A stretch of 64,000 nucleotides of DNA, taken from an uncultured Phycicoccus sp. Its GTDB lineage: Bacteria > Actinomycetota > Actinomycetes > Actinomycetales > Dermatophilaceae. The first letter of the stretch is position 1; every line of letters begins with the position of its first letter. The notes below the pieces were generated by a model that was given only the letters and a program-made list of their open reading frames with translations, did not search any database and was not told where the DNA came from. Shown here piece by piece: positions 1-17,524 of the stretch. The translations under genes were made by a program, and so were the position numbers. Where the stretch lies: contig NZ_CANLZR010000009.1 of NCBI RefSeq assembly GCF_947495705.1, forward strand, positions 1-64,000, in the 5' to 3' direction.

Positions 1-227
1 CGCTCCCACGGCCCCGACTCCCGCATCGTCGTCTCGACCCGAGCCCCCCACGCCGCCGCCACCGCCTGCGCCCCCTCAGCCGCGTTGACCAGCCCCTGCA
101 GCTCACCCGCGACCTCGAAGCACTCCTCCGCCGACAGCCCCCGACCCCCGTCGGCCAGCCCCCGACCCACCGCCGCGCACTCCACCCGCAGTGCCGCGAT
201 GCGGCTGCTCAGCTGCCCCCTGTCCAT
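1..227 (-). CDS. DUF222/HNH endonuclease-like protein, N-terminal part only
   Basis: The 5' end of a leftward gene whose remainder lies outside the window; about 75 residues are visible. It starts at ATG 225-227. The peptide begins MDRGQLSSRIAALRVE and contains a helical stretch ending in ARVETTMRESGPWE. This pattern resembles the N-terminus of actinobacterial DUF222 proteins, which usually carry a C-terminal HNH nuclease domain and occur in many copies per genome. The nuclease domain itself is not in the window, so activity cannot be judged. The family assignment rests on general resemblance of a short segment and is tentative. Confidence 0.5.
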   Translation of the reverse strand, partial: MDRGQLSSRIAALRVECAAVGRGLADGGRGLSAEECFEVAGELQGLVNAAEGAQAVAAAWGARVETTMRESGPWE

Positions 228-312
228 GCCTCATCCTACTCGAACACCCGTACGACGACAAGCACTTGTCCACAGGGATTCGGGTGCGGCAGAGCCGACT
301 ACGCCGGGATGC

Positions 313-726
313 TCAGTCCTGGGCGGGGGGCTGCCAGAGCTGCCGACCGGCGACCGCGGCGAGAACCCCGCCACCGAGGCACATGATGATGCCGGGGCCC
401 GGCATCCACCCCTCGAAGCCCACGAGCCCCGCGAGGTGCACGAGCTGCCAGATGGGGAGCGCGAGAGCGACGGCAGCGAGGACGGCTGCCTGGACGGCGG
501 ACACCCGGCGCATCGGCATGAGCGCACCCGCCACCCCGAAGACGGCGGCGTAGGCGACCCAGAGGCCGGCGCCGCGAGCGCCGTTGATGTTGCCCACTCC
601 CGTGTAGAGCCACGGCAGGAAGGCCCCGACCAGTGCCATGAGCGCGGCGAGGAGCAGACGCTTGCGCGCGGGCTCCATCCGGCGGCGGACCCGCACGGGG
701 GCGGCGGCTGACGTGCTCTGGCTCAT
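313..726 (-). CDS. small four-helix membrane protein of unknown function
   Basis: A 137-residue protein starting at ATG 724-726 (MSQSTSAAAPVRVRRRM). After a short basic N-terminus there are four hydrophobic stretches, roughly residues 21-42, 50-69, 77-103 and 106-128. The positive N-terminal residues suggest the N-terminus lies in the cytoplasm. I recognise no family and assign no function. A longer frame upstream of this ATG is possible but reads as low-complexity GC-rich sequence, so I prefer the shorter start. It is transcribed away from the symporter operon at 1012, and the two share a 285-bp intergenic region. Confidence 0.7.
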   Translation of the reverse strand: MSQSTSAAAPVRVRRRMEPARKRLLLAALMALVGAFLPWLYTGVGNINGARGAGLWVAYAAVFGVAGALMPMRRVSAVQAAVLAAVALALPIWQLVHLAGLVGFEGWMPGPGIIMCLGGGVLAAVAGRQLWQPPAQD

Positions 727-790
727 GCCGGGGATCGTAGGTGCCCGCGGAACCGGCTGTCCGCATCCTGCCGTGGGGTGGGGGTCGAAC

Positions 791-882
791 GGCGGGGCAG
801 GGCCGACGAGCGGTCGGATCGGACCGCCCACCCCCGGTGGTCGACCGCTCGTCGCCGCCCGCGCGCTGTCGGCCGCCCCGCC
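791..882. promoter_or_regulatory. inverted-repeat region upstream of the symporter operon
   Basis: A 13-bp perfect inverted repeat (CGACGAGCGGTCG at 804-816 and its complement at 842-854, 25-nt loop) sits inside a second, imperfect pair of complementary arms (791-807 with 868-882). It lies between divergent genes, 130-220 bp before the DUF4212 start. It could be a structured leader, an attenuator or an operator. Nothing identifies a ligand or a regulator. Confidence 0.35.
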
Positions 883-1011
883 CCGACCGTTCACCGCACG
901 ATCGAGCCCCGGACCCCCCTGGGTGTTGAGAGAGCACCGAGGCCCCCTGTTTCATTGCCGACCAACCGGGCCGGTCGGGGACTCGGAGGATTCGCAAGGA
1001 GGCGAAGTCCG

Positions 1012-1286
<275 letters not shown>

Positions 1287-1290
<4 letters not shown>

Positions 1291-3014
1291 CCGACATCCA
1301 GCTCTGGACCCTCGTCTTCGCGGTCATCACGTTCAGCATCTACATCGGGATCGCCTACCGGAGCCGCGTCTCCGACACCGCCGGCTTCTACGTCGCCGGC
1401 GGCGGCATCCCCGCCTACGCCAACGGCGCCGCCATCGCCGCCGACTGGATGAGCGCCGCGTCGTTCATCTCGCTCGCCGGCATCGTCGCCTTCGCGGGCA
1501 ACGGCTACGCCGGCTCGGTGTACCTCATGGGCTGGACCGGTGGGTACGTGCTCCTGGCCCTCCTGCTCGCCCCCTACCTGCGCAAGTTCGGCAAGTACAC
1601 GATCCCGGACTTCGTCGGCGACCGGTACAACGAGACCGCCCGCCTCGTCGCGGTCGTCGCGGCGATCGTCGTCTCGTTCGTCTACGTCGCGGGGCAGATG
1701 GCCGGCGTGGGTCTCGTCTTCACCCGGTTCCTCAACGTCAACACGACGACCGGCGTCGTCATCGGCATGGCGATCGTCTTCTTCTACGCCGTCCTCGGCG
1801 GCATGAAGGGCATCACCTGGACCCAGGTGGCGCAGTACACCGTCCTCATCATCGCCTACCTGATCCCGGCGGTCGCGGTGTCGGCCAAGGTCACGGGGGT
1901 CCCGCTCCCGCAGATCGGGTTCGGGCGCATCCTCGACGAGCTCAACGGGCTCCAGCAGGACCTGGGCTTCGCGCAGTACACCGAGGCGTTCACCCAGACC
2001 TCCCGGATGAACATGGTGCTCATCACCGCGGCGCTGATGTTCGGCACCGCCGGCCTGCCCCACGTCATCGTCCGCTTCTACACGGCCAAGTCGGTGCGCG
2101 CGGCGCGGTTCTCGGCCCTCTGGGCGTTGTTCTTCATCTCGCTGCTCTACACGACGGCGCCGTCGGTGGCCGCGTTCTCGAAGCTGCAGATCATCAACGA
2201 CGTCAGCGGCAAGTCCCTCGCGGACATGCCCGGGTGGTTCAACACCTGGGCCCAGGTGGGTCTCATCAGCGGGCCGAAGGCGGCCGACGGCAGCCTCCCG
2301 CCGGTGACCGACCTCAACGGTGACGGCGTCATCAACTTCACCGGCGCCACGTCGCAGACGGCCAACGAACTGTTCATCAACAACGACATCATCGTCCTCG
2401 CGAGCCCGGAGATCGGCGGCCTCCCGGCGCCCATCGTCGGACTCGTCGCGGCCGGTGCGCTCGCGGCGGCCCTCTCGACGGCCTCCGGGCTGCTGCTCGT
2501 CATCTCGTCCTCGGTGGCGAACGACGTGTACTACAAGAAGATCAACCCGGCGGCCAGCGAGAAGCAGCAGCTGCTCGTCGGCCGGATCGCGATGGGCGCG
2601 GCGATCGTCGTCGCCGGCTACCTCGGCATCAACCCTCCCGGGTTCGTCGCCCAGGTGGTGGCCCTGGCGTTCGGCCTGGCGGCCGCGAGCTTCTTCCCGG
2701 TCCTCGTGCTCGGCATCTTCTGGAAGAACTGCACGGCCAAGGGCGCGATGTGGGGCATGATCACCGGCCTCGTCGTGACGATGGCCTACATGGTCTGGAC
2801 GATCGACATCTACGGGAACTCCGACGGCATCTGGGGCATCCCCGAGACCGGGTTCGGGACCGTCGGCATGATCATCAACTTCGTCGTGACGATCGCGGTG
2901 TCGCAGTTCACCGAGAAGCCGTCGCCGATCATGCAGGAGCTCGTCGAGGAGATCCGCTACCCCGGCCGCACCAAGCTGGTGGCGGCCCACCTCAAGGGCG
3001 AGGAGCTGCACTGA
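1287..3014 (+). CDS. sodium:solute symporter, acetate permease-like (SSS family)
   Basis: A 575-residue integral membrane protein of the SSS family with about 13 predicted transmembrane helices, the usual size and layout for ActP/YjcG-like and DUF4212-linked symporters. Recognisable segments are the N-terminal VSDTAGFYVAGGGIPAYANG followed by AADWMSAASFISLAG, and later FYAVLGGMKGITWTQVAQY. The start is taken as GTG 1287, overlapping the stop of the small subunit; this begins exactly at the family's N-terminus. It probably imports a small carboxylate such as acetate or lactate with sodium, but the substrate is inferred from family only. A strong hairpin follows immediately downstream. Confidence 0.88.
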
Positions 3015-3030
3015 TCCACCCCGCCCCGCA

Positions 3031-3073
3031 CGGCGACGGGCCGGTGACCATCACGGTCACCGGCCCGTCGCCG
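3031..3073. terminator. bidirectional hairpin terminator
   Basis: A perfect 19-bp stem (3031-3049 with 3055-3073) and a 5-nt loop lie in the 72-bp gap between two convergent genes, the symporter and the carboxylase. There is no T-run on either side, as is common in actinobacteria. The position and symmetry suggest it serves both genes. Confidence 0.8.
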
Positions 3074-3086
3074 TGTCGGCCCGCGG

Positions 3087-8621
<5,535 letters not shown>

Positions 8622-8692
8622 GGCCCGAGCCTGCCACCGAACTCAGGTGACGCGCGAGTAATGCGACGCCGGTGGCGGGTCCGGGCCCGTCG

Positions 8693-9874
8693 TCAGGGCG
8701 CCTCGGCGCCCTCCGCGTGGTCGGTGTCGTCGACGTCGGGCTCCCCGTCGATGCGGGGGGCCACGAGCGCGGCGACCCGGGCCTCGGTCTCGGCGGTCAC
8801 GTCGTGGCGCCGCTGGTAGATCTCGAACATCGCCATCGTCGACGCCGCGAACGGCACGCCCATGAGCGCGCCCGGGAGCCCGAACAGCTGCGCCCCGAGC
8901 AGCGCGGAGCCGAACGAGAAGGCCGGGTGCACGTCGACGGCGCGCGCCGAGATGCGCGGCTCGATGGTGATGTTCTCTACCTGCTGGTAGGCGATACCCC
9001 AGGCGAGCACCCACACCCCGAGCAGCGGGTCGCCCGAGGTGAGCCCGACGAGCACCGGCAGGGCGATCGAGATGTACGTGCCGACGTTGGGGATGAACTG
9101 GGCGACGAGCCCGGTCCACAGGGCCAGCGGCAGCCAGTAGGGGAGGTCGAGGAGGAAGAAGGCGACGCCGCTCGCGACCCCGTTGATCGTCGCGAGGACC
9201 ACCCGGGCCGCGATGTAGCCGCCGACCTTGACCTTCGTGAGGTCCCACGCGGCGAGGAAGGGCACCTGGACGCGCGGGTGCATCCGCGAGGCCAGCCAGC
9301 CGCGCAGCGTGGGCATCCCCACGGACACGTAGAAGACGAAGAAGGCGACGACGAACAGGCCGAACGCGGCACCCAGGACCGCCGTGACCAGGCCCAGCAC
9401 CCCGAACGCGACGTTCTGGGCGTACCCGGTGAGGTCCGCCGGCGACAGCCCGGCCTGGTCGAGCAGGTTGTCGACCGTGTACGACGAGCCGGTCGTGCTG
9501 TTGACCCGGTCGAGGACGTCCGCGGCGATGTCCGGGGCCGCGGTCACCAGCGCCGCCAGCTGGTCGACGAGGAGGCTGCCGAAGGCCCAGAGGAAGGCGG
9601 TGACGGCGAGGAGCAGCGAGACCATGACCGTCGCCGTCGCCGCGACCCGCGGCATCCACCGCGCCAGCCGGCCCACGGCCGGCTCCATCGCGAGCGCCAC
9701 GAACCAGCTCAGGACGAGGTAGAGGACGAACGTGCTGCCCCGCCACAGGACGAACCCGAGGAGGGCGACGCCGAGCAGCACGCCGACGACCGCGATGGTG
9801 CGCCTGCGGTCGAGGCGCTGACCGGGGTCGAGCACCGCGGCGGGGGTCGGTGCAGGCGTCGTCGTCTCGCTCAT
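8693..9874 (-). CDS. AI-2E family transporter (PF01594-type permease)
   Basis: A 393-residue membrane protein starting at ATG 9872-9874 (MSETTTPAPTPAAVL). Hydrophobic helices are spread through the chain with the typical arrangement of the family: two N-terminal helices (from residue 27), a soluble region of about 80 residues, then five or more helices. The late segment WLPLALWTGLVAQFIPNVGT and the following IEPRI are characteristic. The family name comes from E. coli TqsA, but most members do not move AI-2; some are Na+(Li+)/H+ antiporters, so the transported species is unknown. The C-terminus is acidic (DVDDTDHAEGAEAP). It lies upstream of the carboxylase on the same strand with a 71-bp gap. 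Confidence 0.87.
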   Translation of the reverse strand: MSETTTPAPTPAAVLDPGQRLDRRRTIAVVGVLLGVALLGFVLWRGSTFVLYLVLSWFVALAMEPAVGRLARWMPRVAATATVMVSLLLAVTAFLWAFGSLLVDQLAALVTAAPDIAADVLDRVNSTTGSSYTVDNLLDQAGLSPADLTGYAQNVAFGVLGLVTAVLGAAFGLFVVAFFVFYVSVGMPTLRGWLASRMHPRVQVPFLAAWDLTKVKVGGYIAARVVLATINGVASGVAFFLLDLPYWLPLALWTGLVAQFIPNVGTYISIALPVLVGLTSGDPLLGVWVLAWGIAYQQVENITIEPRISARAVDVHPAFSFGSALLGAQLFGLPGALMGVPFAASTMAMFEIYQRRHDVTAETEARVAALVAPRIDGEPDVDDTDHAEGAEAP

Positions 9875-9932
9875 GGGCCCTGATGCTAGGGGCGCGCCTC
9901 GGGGACGGCGCCCCGGCGCGCGCGGGGACGGC

Positions 9933-9973
9933 AGAGCCCCCCGGCCGACGTTTCCGCCGGCCCGGGGGGCTCT
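9933..9973 (-). terminator. hairpin downstream of tRNA-Tyr
   Basis: A 12-bp perfect stem (9933-9944 with 9962-9973) lies 11 bp past the 3' end of the leftward tRNA gene and before the AI-2E transporter gene. It has no T-run. Its position suggests that it ends the tRNA transcript. Confidence 0.6.
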
Positions 9974-9983
9974 CGTGCATCGG

Positions 9984-10064
9984 TGGCAGGTGAAGGATTC
10001 GAACCTTCGAAGCTTTCGCGACGGATTTACAGTCCGCTCCCATTGGCCGCTCGGGCAACCTGCC
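9984..10064 (-). tRNA. tRNA-Tyr (GUA)
   Basis: An 81-nt tRNA with acceptor arm GGCAGGT/ACCTGCC, an anticodon stem-loop GCGGA-CTGTAAA-TCCGT giving anticodon GTA, a long variable arm, and a T arm GAAGG-TTCGAAT-CCTTC. The long variable arm fits bacterial tRNA-Tyr. The discriminator base is A. The next bases read CCG, so the CCA tail is not encoded and must be added by the nucleotidyltransferase. Confidence 0.95.
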
Positions 10065-10120
10065 TGGTGCGCATGGAAGGATAGCAAGCCGCATCCGACC
10101 CGCCGAATCGAGGAGGACCC

Positions 10121-10615
10121 GTGGCCGACAGCAGCTTCGACATCGCGAGCACGTACGACAAGCAGGAGGTCGCCAACGCCGTCAACACCGCGGCGAAGGA
10201 GATCGCCAACCGCTACGACTTCAAGGGCGTCGGCGCCCGCGTCGAGCTCGCCGGCGAGCTCATCAAGATGGAGGCCAGCACCGAGGAGCGCTGCAAGGCC
10301 GTCCTCGACGTCGTCCAGACCTGGCTCGTCAAGCGTGGGGTGTCGCTCAAGCACCTCGACGTCCCCGAGGCCGGCCCGCGCCTGTCCGGCAAGGAATACA
10401 AGCTCGACGTCCCCCTCAAGGAGGGCATCTCCTCCGAGAACGCGAAGAAGATCACGAAGATCATCCGGGACGAGGGACCCAAGAACGTCAAGACCCAGAT
10501 CCAGGGTGACGAGGTGCGGGTGACGAGCAAGTCCCGCGACGACCTGCAGGCGGTGCAGCGGCTCCTCAAGGAGCAGGACCTCGACGTCGCGCTCACCTAC
10601 ACGAACTACCGCTGA
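10121..10615 (+). CDS. YajQ family nucleotide-binding protein
   Basis: A 164-residue protein starting at GTG 10121, with ribosome-binding site GAGGAGG just upstream. It begins with the family signature [14 protein letters not shown] and NRYDFKG, and contains [21 protein letters not shown] and a C-terminal [10 protein letters not shown]. The length equals that of E. coli YajQ (about 163), which has two domains of ferredoxin-like fold. In Xanthomonas a YajQ homologue binds cyclic di-GMP; whether this one does is not known. It is divergent from tRNA-Tyr and 54 bp ahead of the AAA ATPase gene. Confidence 0.93.
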   Translation: MADSSFDIASTYDKQEVANAVNTAAKEIANRYDFKGVGARVELAGELIKMEASTEERCKAVLDVVQTWLVKRGVSLKHLDVPEAGPRLSGKEYKLDVPLKEGISSENAKKITKIIRDEGPKNVKTQIQGDEVRVTSKSRDDLQAVQRLLKEQDLDVALTYTNYR

Positions 10616-10669
10616 CCCCACCCTCGACGGACCCTCCCCACGCCGAGGTTCCTGACGTAGCGTGAACAG

Positions 10670-12094
10670 ATGAGCGACCTCACGGTCCCCGCGGGCAGCA
10701 CCGCGCGCACCGCACCCCCGGCCATCGCGACCGCCGGCGAGCTCCGCGCGGCCGGCTACCCGGCGCGGTCGGTCCGCGCCGAGATCCGCGCCAACCTGCT
10801 CGCGGCCCTGCGGGACGGGCGCGACCCCTGGCCGGGGCTGCACGGTTTCGGCCAGAGCGTCCTCCCCCAGCTCGAGCGGGCCCTGCTCGCCGGCCACGAC
10901 ATCGTCCTGCTCGGCGAGCGCGGGCAGGGCAAGACCCGGCTGCTGCGCAGCCTCGTCGGCCTGCTCGACGAGTGGACGCCGGTCATCGCGGGGTCCGAGC
11001 TCGGTGAGCACCCGGACGAGCCGATCACCACCGAGTCCCGGCGCCGCGCCGCGGAGCTCGGCGACGCCCTGCCCGTCGCGTGGCGGCACCGCGACGAGCG
11101 GTACAGCGAGAAGCTCGCGACCCCCGACACCAGCGTCGCCGACCTCATCGGCGACGTCGACCCGATGCGGGTCGCCGAGGGCCGCCGCCTCGGCGACCCC
11201 GAGACCATCCACTTCGGTCTCATCCCCCGCAGCCACCGCGGGGTCGTCGCGATCAACGAGCTGCCCGACCTCGCCGAGCGGATTCAGGTCGCGATGCTCA
11301 ACGTCATGGAGGAGCGCGACATCCAGATCCGCGGGTACGTCCTGCGCCTGCCCCTCGACGTACTCGTCGTGGCCTCCGCGAACCCCGAGGACTACACGAA
11401 CCGGGGCCGGATCATCACCCCGCTCAAGGACCGCTTCGGCGCCGAGATCCGCACGCACTACCCCCGCGAGCTCGACGACGAGGTCGCCGTCATCCGCCAG
11501 GAGGCCCACCTCGTCGCCACCGTGCCGGACGCCCTCGTCGAGATCGTCGCGCGGTTCACCCGCGGCCTGCGCGGGTCGAGCTCGGTCGACCAGCGCTCCG
11601 GGGTCTCGGCCCGGTTCGCCATCGCGGCCGCCGAGACGGTGGCCGCCGCCGCGCTGCACCGGGCGACCACCCAGGGCGAGGACGTCGCGGTGGCCCGGGT
11701 CGTCGACCTCGAGGCGGCCCTCGACGTGCTGCGCGGCAAGGTCGAGCTCGAGACGGGCGAGGAGGGCCGCGAGCGGGAGATCCTCGGGCACCTGCTGCGC
11801 ACCGCCACGGCCGAGACGTGCCGGCGGCACCTCGGCGGCCTCGACCTCGCGCTGCTCGTCGAGGCGATCGAGGACGGCGCCCTCGTGACGACGGGCGAGC
11901 AGGTCGGGGCCCGCGCGTTCCTGGACTCGCTCCCGGTGCTCGGTGAGTCCGCCCTCTACGACGAGGTCGCCGCCCGGCTCGGCGCCTCGAACGAGGGCGA
12001 GCGGGCGGGCGCGGTCGAGCTGGCATTGGAGGGGCTCTACCTCGCCCGCCGGATCAGCAAGGACAGCGCCGACGGCCAGACGGTGTACGGGTGA
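10670..12094 (+). CDS. MoxR-type AAA+ ATPase (ChlI-like)
   Basis: A 474-residue ATPase. Walker A GERGQGKT is at residues 82-89, and Walker B lies in GVVAINELPDLAERIQ, where the usual Asp-Glu is read as Asn-Glu (INELP), common in this family. A sensor-1 segment VVASANPEDYTNRGR is followed by an arginine-rich TPLKDRFGAEIRTHYP. The C-terminal lid runs to about residue 330, with a helical extension after it. These ATPases usually act with a von Willebrand factor A partner to remodel or load metal into a target. That partner follows directly, its GTG start overlapping this stop by 4 nt. The upstream TAGCGT near 10655 could be a -10 element. The target is unknown. Confidence 0.88.
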   Translation: MSDLTVPAGSTARTAPPAIATAGELRAAGYPARSVRAEIRANLLAALRDGRDPWPGLHGFGQSVLPQLERALLAGHDIVLLGERGQGKTRLLRSLVGLLDEWTPVIAGSELGEHPDEPITTESRRRAAELGDALPVAWRHRDERYSEKLATPDTSVADLIGDVDPMRVAEGRRLGDPETIHFGLIPRSHRGVVAINELPDLAERIQVAMLNVMEERDIQIRGYVLRLPLDVLVVASANPEDYTNRGRIITPLKDRFGAEIRTHYPRELDDEVAVIRQEAHLVATVPDALVEIVARFTRGLRGSSSVDQRSGVSARFAIAAAETVAAAALHRATTQGEDVAVARVVDLEAALDVLRGKVELETGEEGREREILGHLLRTATAETCRRHLGGLDLALLVEAIEDGALVTTGEQVGARAFLDSLPVLGESALYDEVAARLGASNEGERAGAVELALEGLYLARRISKDSADGQTVYG

Positions 12095-14130
12095 GCGAGG
12101 CCCCGCGCCACCCCCGGCGGTCCCGCCGGTCGTCCTACGCGCGCTACACGGGCGGCCCCGACCCGCTGGCCCCGCCCGTCGACCTGCGCGAGGCGCTCGA
12201 CGCCATCGGCGAGGACGTCATGGCGGGGTACTCCCCCGACCGGGCGATGCGCGAGCTGCTCCGCCAGGGCACCGCGGACCGCACGGGCCTCGACGAGCTC
12301 GCCCGCCGGGTGGCGGAGCGGCGCCGCGAGCTCCTCCGGGAGCACTCGCTCGACGGCACGCTCGAGGAGGTGCGGCGCCTGCTCGACGACGCCGTCCTCG
12401 CCGAGCGCAAGCAGCTGGCCCGCGACCTGGACGACGACGCCCGCTTCGCCGAGGTGCGCATCGAGAACCTCCCGCCCACCCCGGCGGCCGCGGTCACCGA
12501 GCTGGCCGACTACTCGTGGCGCAGCAGCGAGGGCCGCGAGAAGTACGAGCAGATCAAGGACCTCCTCGGGCGGGAGCTGCTCGACCAGCGCTTCGCCGGG
12601 ATGAAGCAGGCGCTCGAGAGCGCCACCGAGGAGGACCGGGCCGCCGTCGAGGAGATGCTCCGCGACCTCGGGGACCTGCTCGCCGCCCACGCCCGGGGCG
12701 AGGACACCGCCGAGCAGTTCGCGCGGTTCATGGACCGGCACGGCGGCTTCTTCCCCGAGCGGCCGGAGACGGTCGAGGAGCTCATCGACGCCCTCGCCTC
12801 CCGCGCGGCGGCCGCCCAGCGGATGCTCCGCTCGATGACGCCCGAGCAGCGCCAGGAGCTGATGCAGCTCTCGCAGCAGGCCTTCGGGTCACCGAGCCTC
12901 ATGGAGCAGCTCTCCCGCATCGACGACCTGCTGCAGGGGCTGCGCCCGGGCGAGGACTGGGACGGCTCGGAGGGGTTCGAGGGCGACCAGGGCCTCGGCC
13001 TCGGCGACGGGACCGGGGTGCTCCAGGACCTCGCCGACCTCGATGCGCTCGCCGACCAGCTCGCCCAGTCCCACCCCGGTGCACGGATGGACGACGTCGA
13101 CCTCGACGCCCTCGCCCGCCAGCTCGGCGGTGAGGCGGCGGTCGACGCCCGGGCGCTCGCCGACCTCGAGAAGGCGCTGCGCGACAGCGGGATGCTGACC
13201 CGGGCGGCCGACGGCACGCTCCGGCTGTCCCCGAAGGCGATGCGCGAGCTCGGCAAGTCGCTGCTGCGCGACGTCGCCGGCCGCCTGTCGACCCGAGGCG
13301 GCCAGCGCGACGTCCGCCAGGCCGGAACCGCCGGCGAGCAGAGCGGCGCCACCCGGGCCTGGGAGTTCGGCGACACCGAGCCGTGGGACACGACGCGGAC
13401 GATGACGAACGCCATCACCCGCACGGCCGCGGACGGCACGGACCCCCGCCTCGGGGTGCGGCTCGACATCCGCGACATCGAGGTCACCGAGACCGAGGCG
13501 CGCACCCAGGCGGCCGTGGCGCTGCTCGTCGACACCTCGTTCTCGATGGCGATGGACGGGCGCTGGGTGCCGATGAAGCGCACCGCGCTCGCCCTGCACC
13601 AGCTGATCTCGACCCGTTTCCGGGGCGACCACCTCGAGCTCGTCGCGTTCGCCCGGTACGCCCACCGGATGGACATCGAGACCCTCACCGCCCTCGACGC
13701 CGAGTGGGACAAGGGCACCAACCTCCACCACGCCCTGCTCCTCGCCAACCGGCACTTCCGCAAGCACCCGAACGCCCAGCCGGTGCTGCTCGTCGTCACC
13801 GACGGTGAGCCGACCTCGCACCTGGAGCCCGGGGGCAGCGTCTTCTTCGACTACCCGCCGCACCCCCGCACCCTGGCCCTGGCGGTCCGCGAGCTCGACG
13901 CGTCGGCCCGGCTCGGGGCGCAGGTCACGTTCTTCCGGCTCGGCGAGGACCCCGGGCTCGCCCGGTTCGTCGACTCGATGGCCCGGCGGGCCGGCGGCCG
14001 GGTCGTGGCGCCCGAGCTCGGCGACCTCGGGGCGGCCGTCGTCGGCTCCTACCTCGGCGACCGCACCGGCCCGGCGGGCCTCGGGTCCTACCGGGACCTC
14101 TTCGGCGACCGGGGCTTCTGGGCCGGCTGA
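12091..14130 (+). CDS. VWA domain protein, partner of MoxR-type ATPase
   Basis: A 679-residue protein starting at GTG 12091, overlapping the ATPase stop (GTGA). The first 450 or so residues are highly charged and helix-rich with no recognised domain. The C-terminal VWA domain begins at about residue 470 with the MIDAS motif in LLVDTSFSMAMDGRW (DxSxS) and continues through VVTDGEPTSH. This arrangement matches the ChlD/CoxE-like partners of MoxR ATPases. The MIDAS residues look intact, so metal-dependent protein binding is expected. The client protein is not evident; no metalloenzyme structural gene is adjacent. Confidence 0.87.
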   Translation: MSEAPRHPRRSRRSSYARYTGGPDPLAPPVDLREALDAIGEDVMAGYSPDRAMRELLRQGTADRTGLDELARRVAERRRELLREHSLDGTLEEVRRLLDDAVLAERKQLARDLDDDARFAEVRIENLPPTPAAAVTELADYSWRSSEGREKYEQIKDLLGRELLDQRFAGMKQALESATEEDRAAVEEMLRDLGDLLAAHARGEDTAEQFARFMDRHGGFFPERPETVEELIDALASRAAAAQRMLRSMTPEQRQELMQLSQQAFGSPSLMEQLSRIDDLLQGLRPGEDWDGSEGFEGDQGLGLGDGTGVLQDLADLDALADQLAQSHPGARMDDVDLDALARQLGGEAAVDARALADLEKALRDSGMLTRAADGTLRLSPKAMRELGKSLLRDVAGRLSTRGGQRDVRQAGTAGEQSGATRAWEFGDTEPWDTTRTMTNAITRTAADGTDPRLGVRLDIRDIEVTETEARTQAAVALLVDTSFSMAMDGRWVPMKRTALALHQLISTRFRGDHLELVAFARYAHRMDIETLTALDAEWDKGTNLHHALLLANRHFRKHPNAQPVLLVVTDGEPTSHLEPGGSVFFDYPPHPRTLALAVRELDASARLGAQVTFFRLGEDPGLARFVDSMARRAGGRVVAPELGDLGAAVVGSYLGDRTGPAGLGSYRDLFGDRGFWAG

Positions 14131-14137
14131 CCGAGCA

Positions 14138-16621
<2,484 letters not shown>

Positions 16622-16649
16622 GGCCACAGCCAACCAGACCGCCACCACC

Positions 16650-16680
16650 GATCGAGGATCCGGTGCTCGATCCCTACAGT
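16650..16680 (+). promoter_or_regulatory. possible nagB promoter with inverted repeat
   Basis: A 7-bp inverted repeat GATCGAG/CTCGATC (16650-16656 and 16666-16672) is followed by TACAGT (16675-16680), a plausible -10 element, 52 bp before the nagB start. The repeat would overlap the promoter. It does not resemble the DasR operator known for amino-sugar genes in Streptomyces. Confidence 0.35.
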
Positions 16681-16731
16681 GGGGGCCGTGACCGCGATGC
16701 CCGTGCCGCCCTCGCTCCCCCCGGTGTCCTG

Positions 16732-17520
16732 ATGCAGGTCATCGTCGCCCCCTCGCCCGAGGCGTCGGCCGCCGACGCGGCGGACGCCGTGCTCGCCGGC
16801 CTGGCCCGCGCCGCGGGCCGCGACCCCGTGCTGGGCCTCGCCACCGGGTCCTCACCCCTCGGGCTCTACCGCGAGCTCGGGCGGGCCGTCGACGCGGGCC
16901 GGGCGGACTTCTCGCGGACCCACGGGGTCGCGCTCGACGAGTACGTCGGCCTGCCGGCGGGACACCCCGAGGGCTACCGCCAGGTGCTGCTGCGGGAGGT
17001 CTGCGACGTCATCGGGCTGGCCCCGGACCGGCTCGCCGTGCCAGACGGGTCGGCCACCGACGAGGAGTCCCTCGAGGCCGCCGCCGCCGCGTACGAGGCC
17101 CGGATCGCCGGCCTCGGCGGGGTCGACGTGCAGATCCTCGGGATCGGCGCCAATGGCCACCTCGGCTTCAACGAGCCGGGCTCGGCGCTCACGTCGCGGA
17201 CCCGGGTCAAACGGCTCTCGGAGCGGACCCGGCGCGACAACGCCCGGTTCTTCACCGACGCCGACGACGTCCCCACGCACTGCCTCACCCAGGGGCTGGG
17301 CACGATCCTCCAGGCCCGCCGGCTCGTCCTCGTCGCGACCGGTGACGGGAAGGCCGACGCCGTCGCCGCGGCCCTCGAGGGGCCGCTCAGCGCCTCGGTG
17401 CCCGCCTCCGTGCTGCAGTGGCACGCCGACACCGTCGTGTGCCTCGACGAGGCGGCCGCCGCGGGGCTGCGCAACCGGCAGTACTACGACGACTCCGCGG
17501 CCGGGCTCCCCGCGCCCTGA
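16732..17520 (+). CDS. nagB: glucosamine-6-phosphate deaminase
   Basis: A 262-residue enzyme converting glucosamine 6-phosphate to fructose 6-phosphate and ammonia. Family motifs are LGLATGSSPLGLYRE (phosphate loop), the general base region VALDEYVGL (Asp69), and ILGIGANGHLGFNEPGS with the catalytic His. The Asn in GANGH replaces the Asp of the E. coli enzyme; this is usual in Gram-positive NagB proteins. The start is ATG 16732, which gives the family's N-terminus MQVIV. No nagA or phosphotransferase gene is adjacent. Confidence 0.93.
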   Translation: MQVIVAPSPEASAADAADAVLAGLARAAGRDPVLGLATGSSPLGLYRELGRAVDAGRADFSRTHGVALDEYVGLPAGHPEGYRQVLLREVCDVIGLAPDRLAVPDGSATDEESLEAAAAAYEARIAGLGGVDVQILGIGANGHLGFNEPGSALTSRTRVKRLSERTRRDNARFFTDADDVPTHCLTQGLGTILQARRLVLVATGDGKADAVAAALEGPLSASVPASVLQWHADTVVCLDEAAAAGLRNRQYYDDSAAGLPAP

Positions 17521-17524
17521 GGTC

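Noticed and set aside
8693..9874. Quorum-sensing (AI-2) transport.
   Set aside because: The family name is historical; no luxS or lsr gene is visible, so no quorum-sensing role is claimed.
16732..17520. Loss of a catalytic Asp in NagB (GANGH instead of GxDGH).
   Set aside because: Asn at this position is normal in Gram-positive NagB enzymes.
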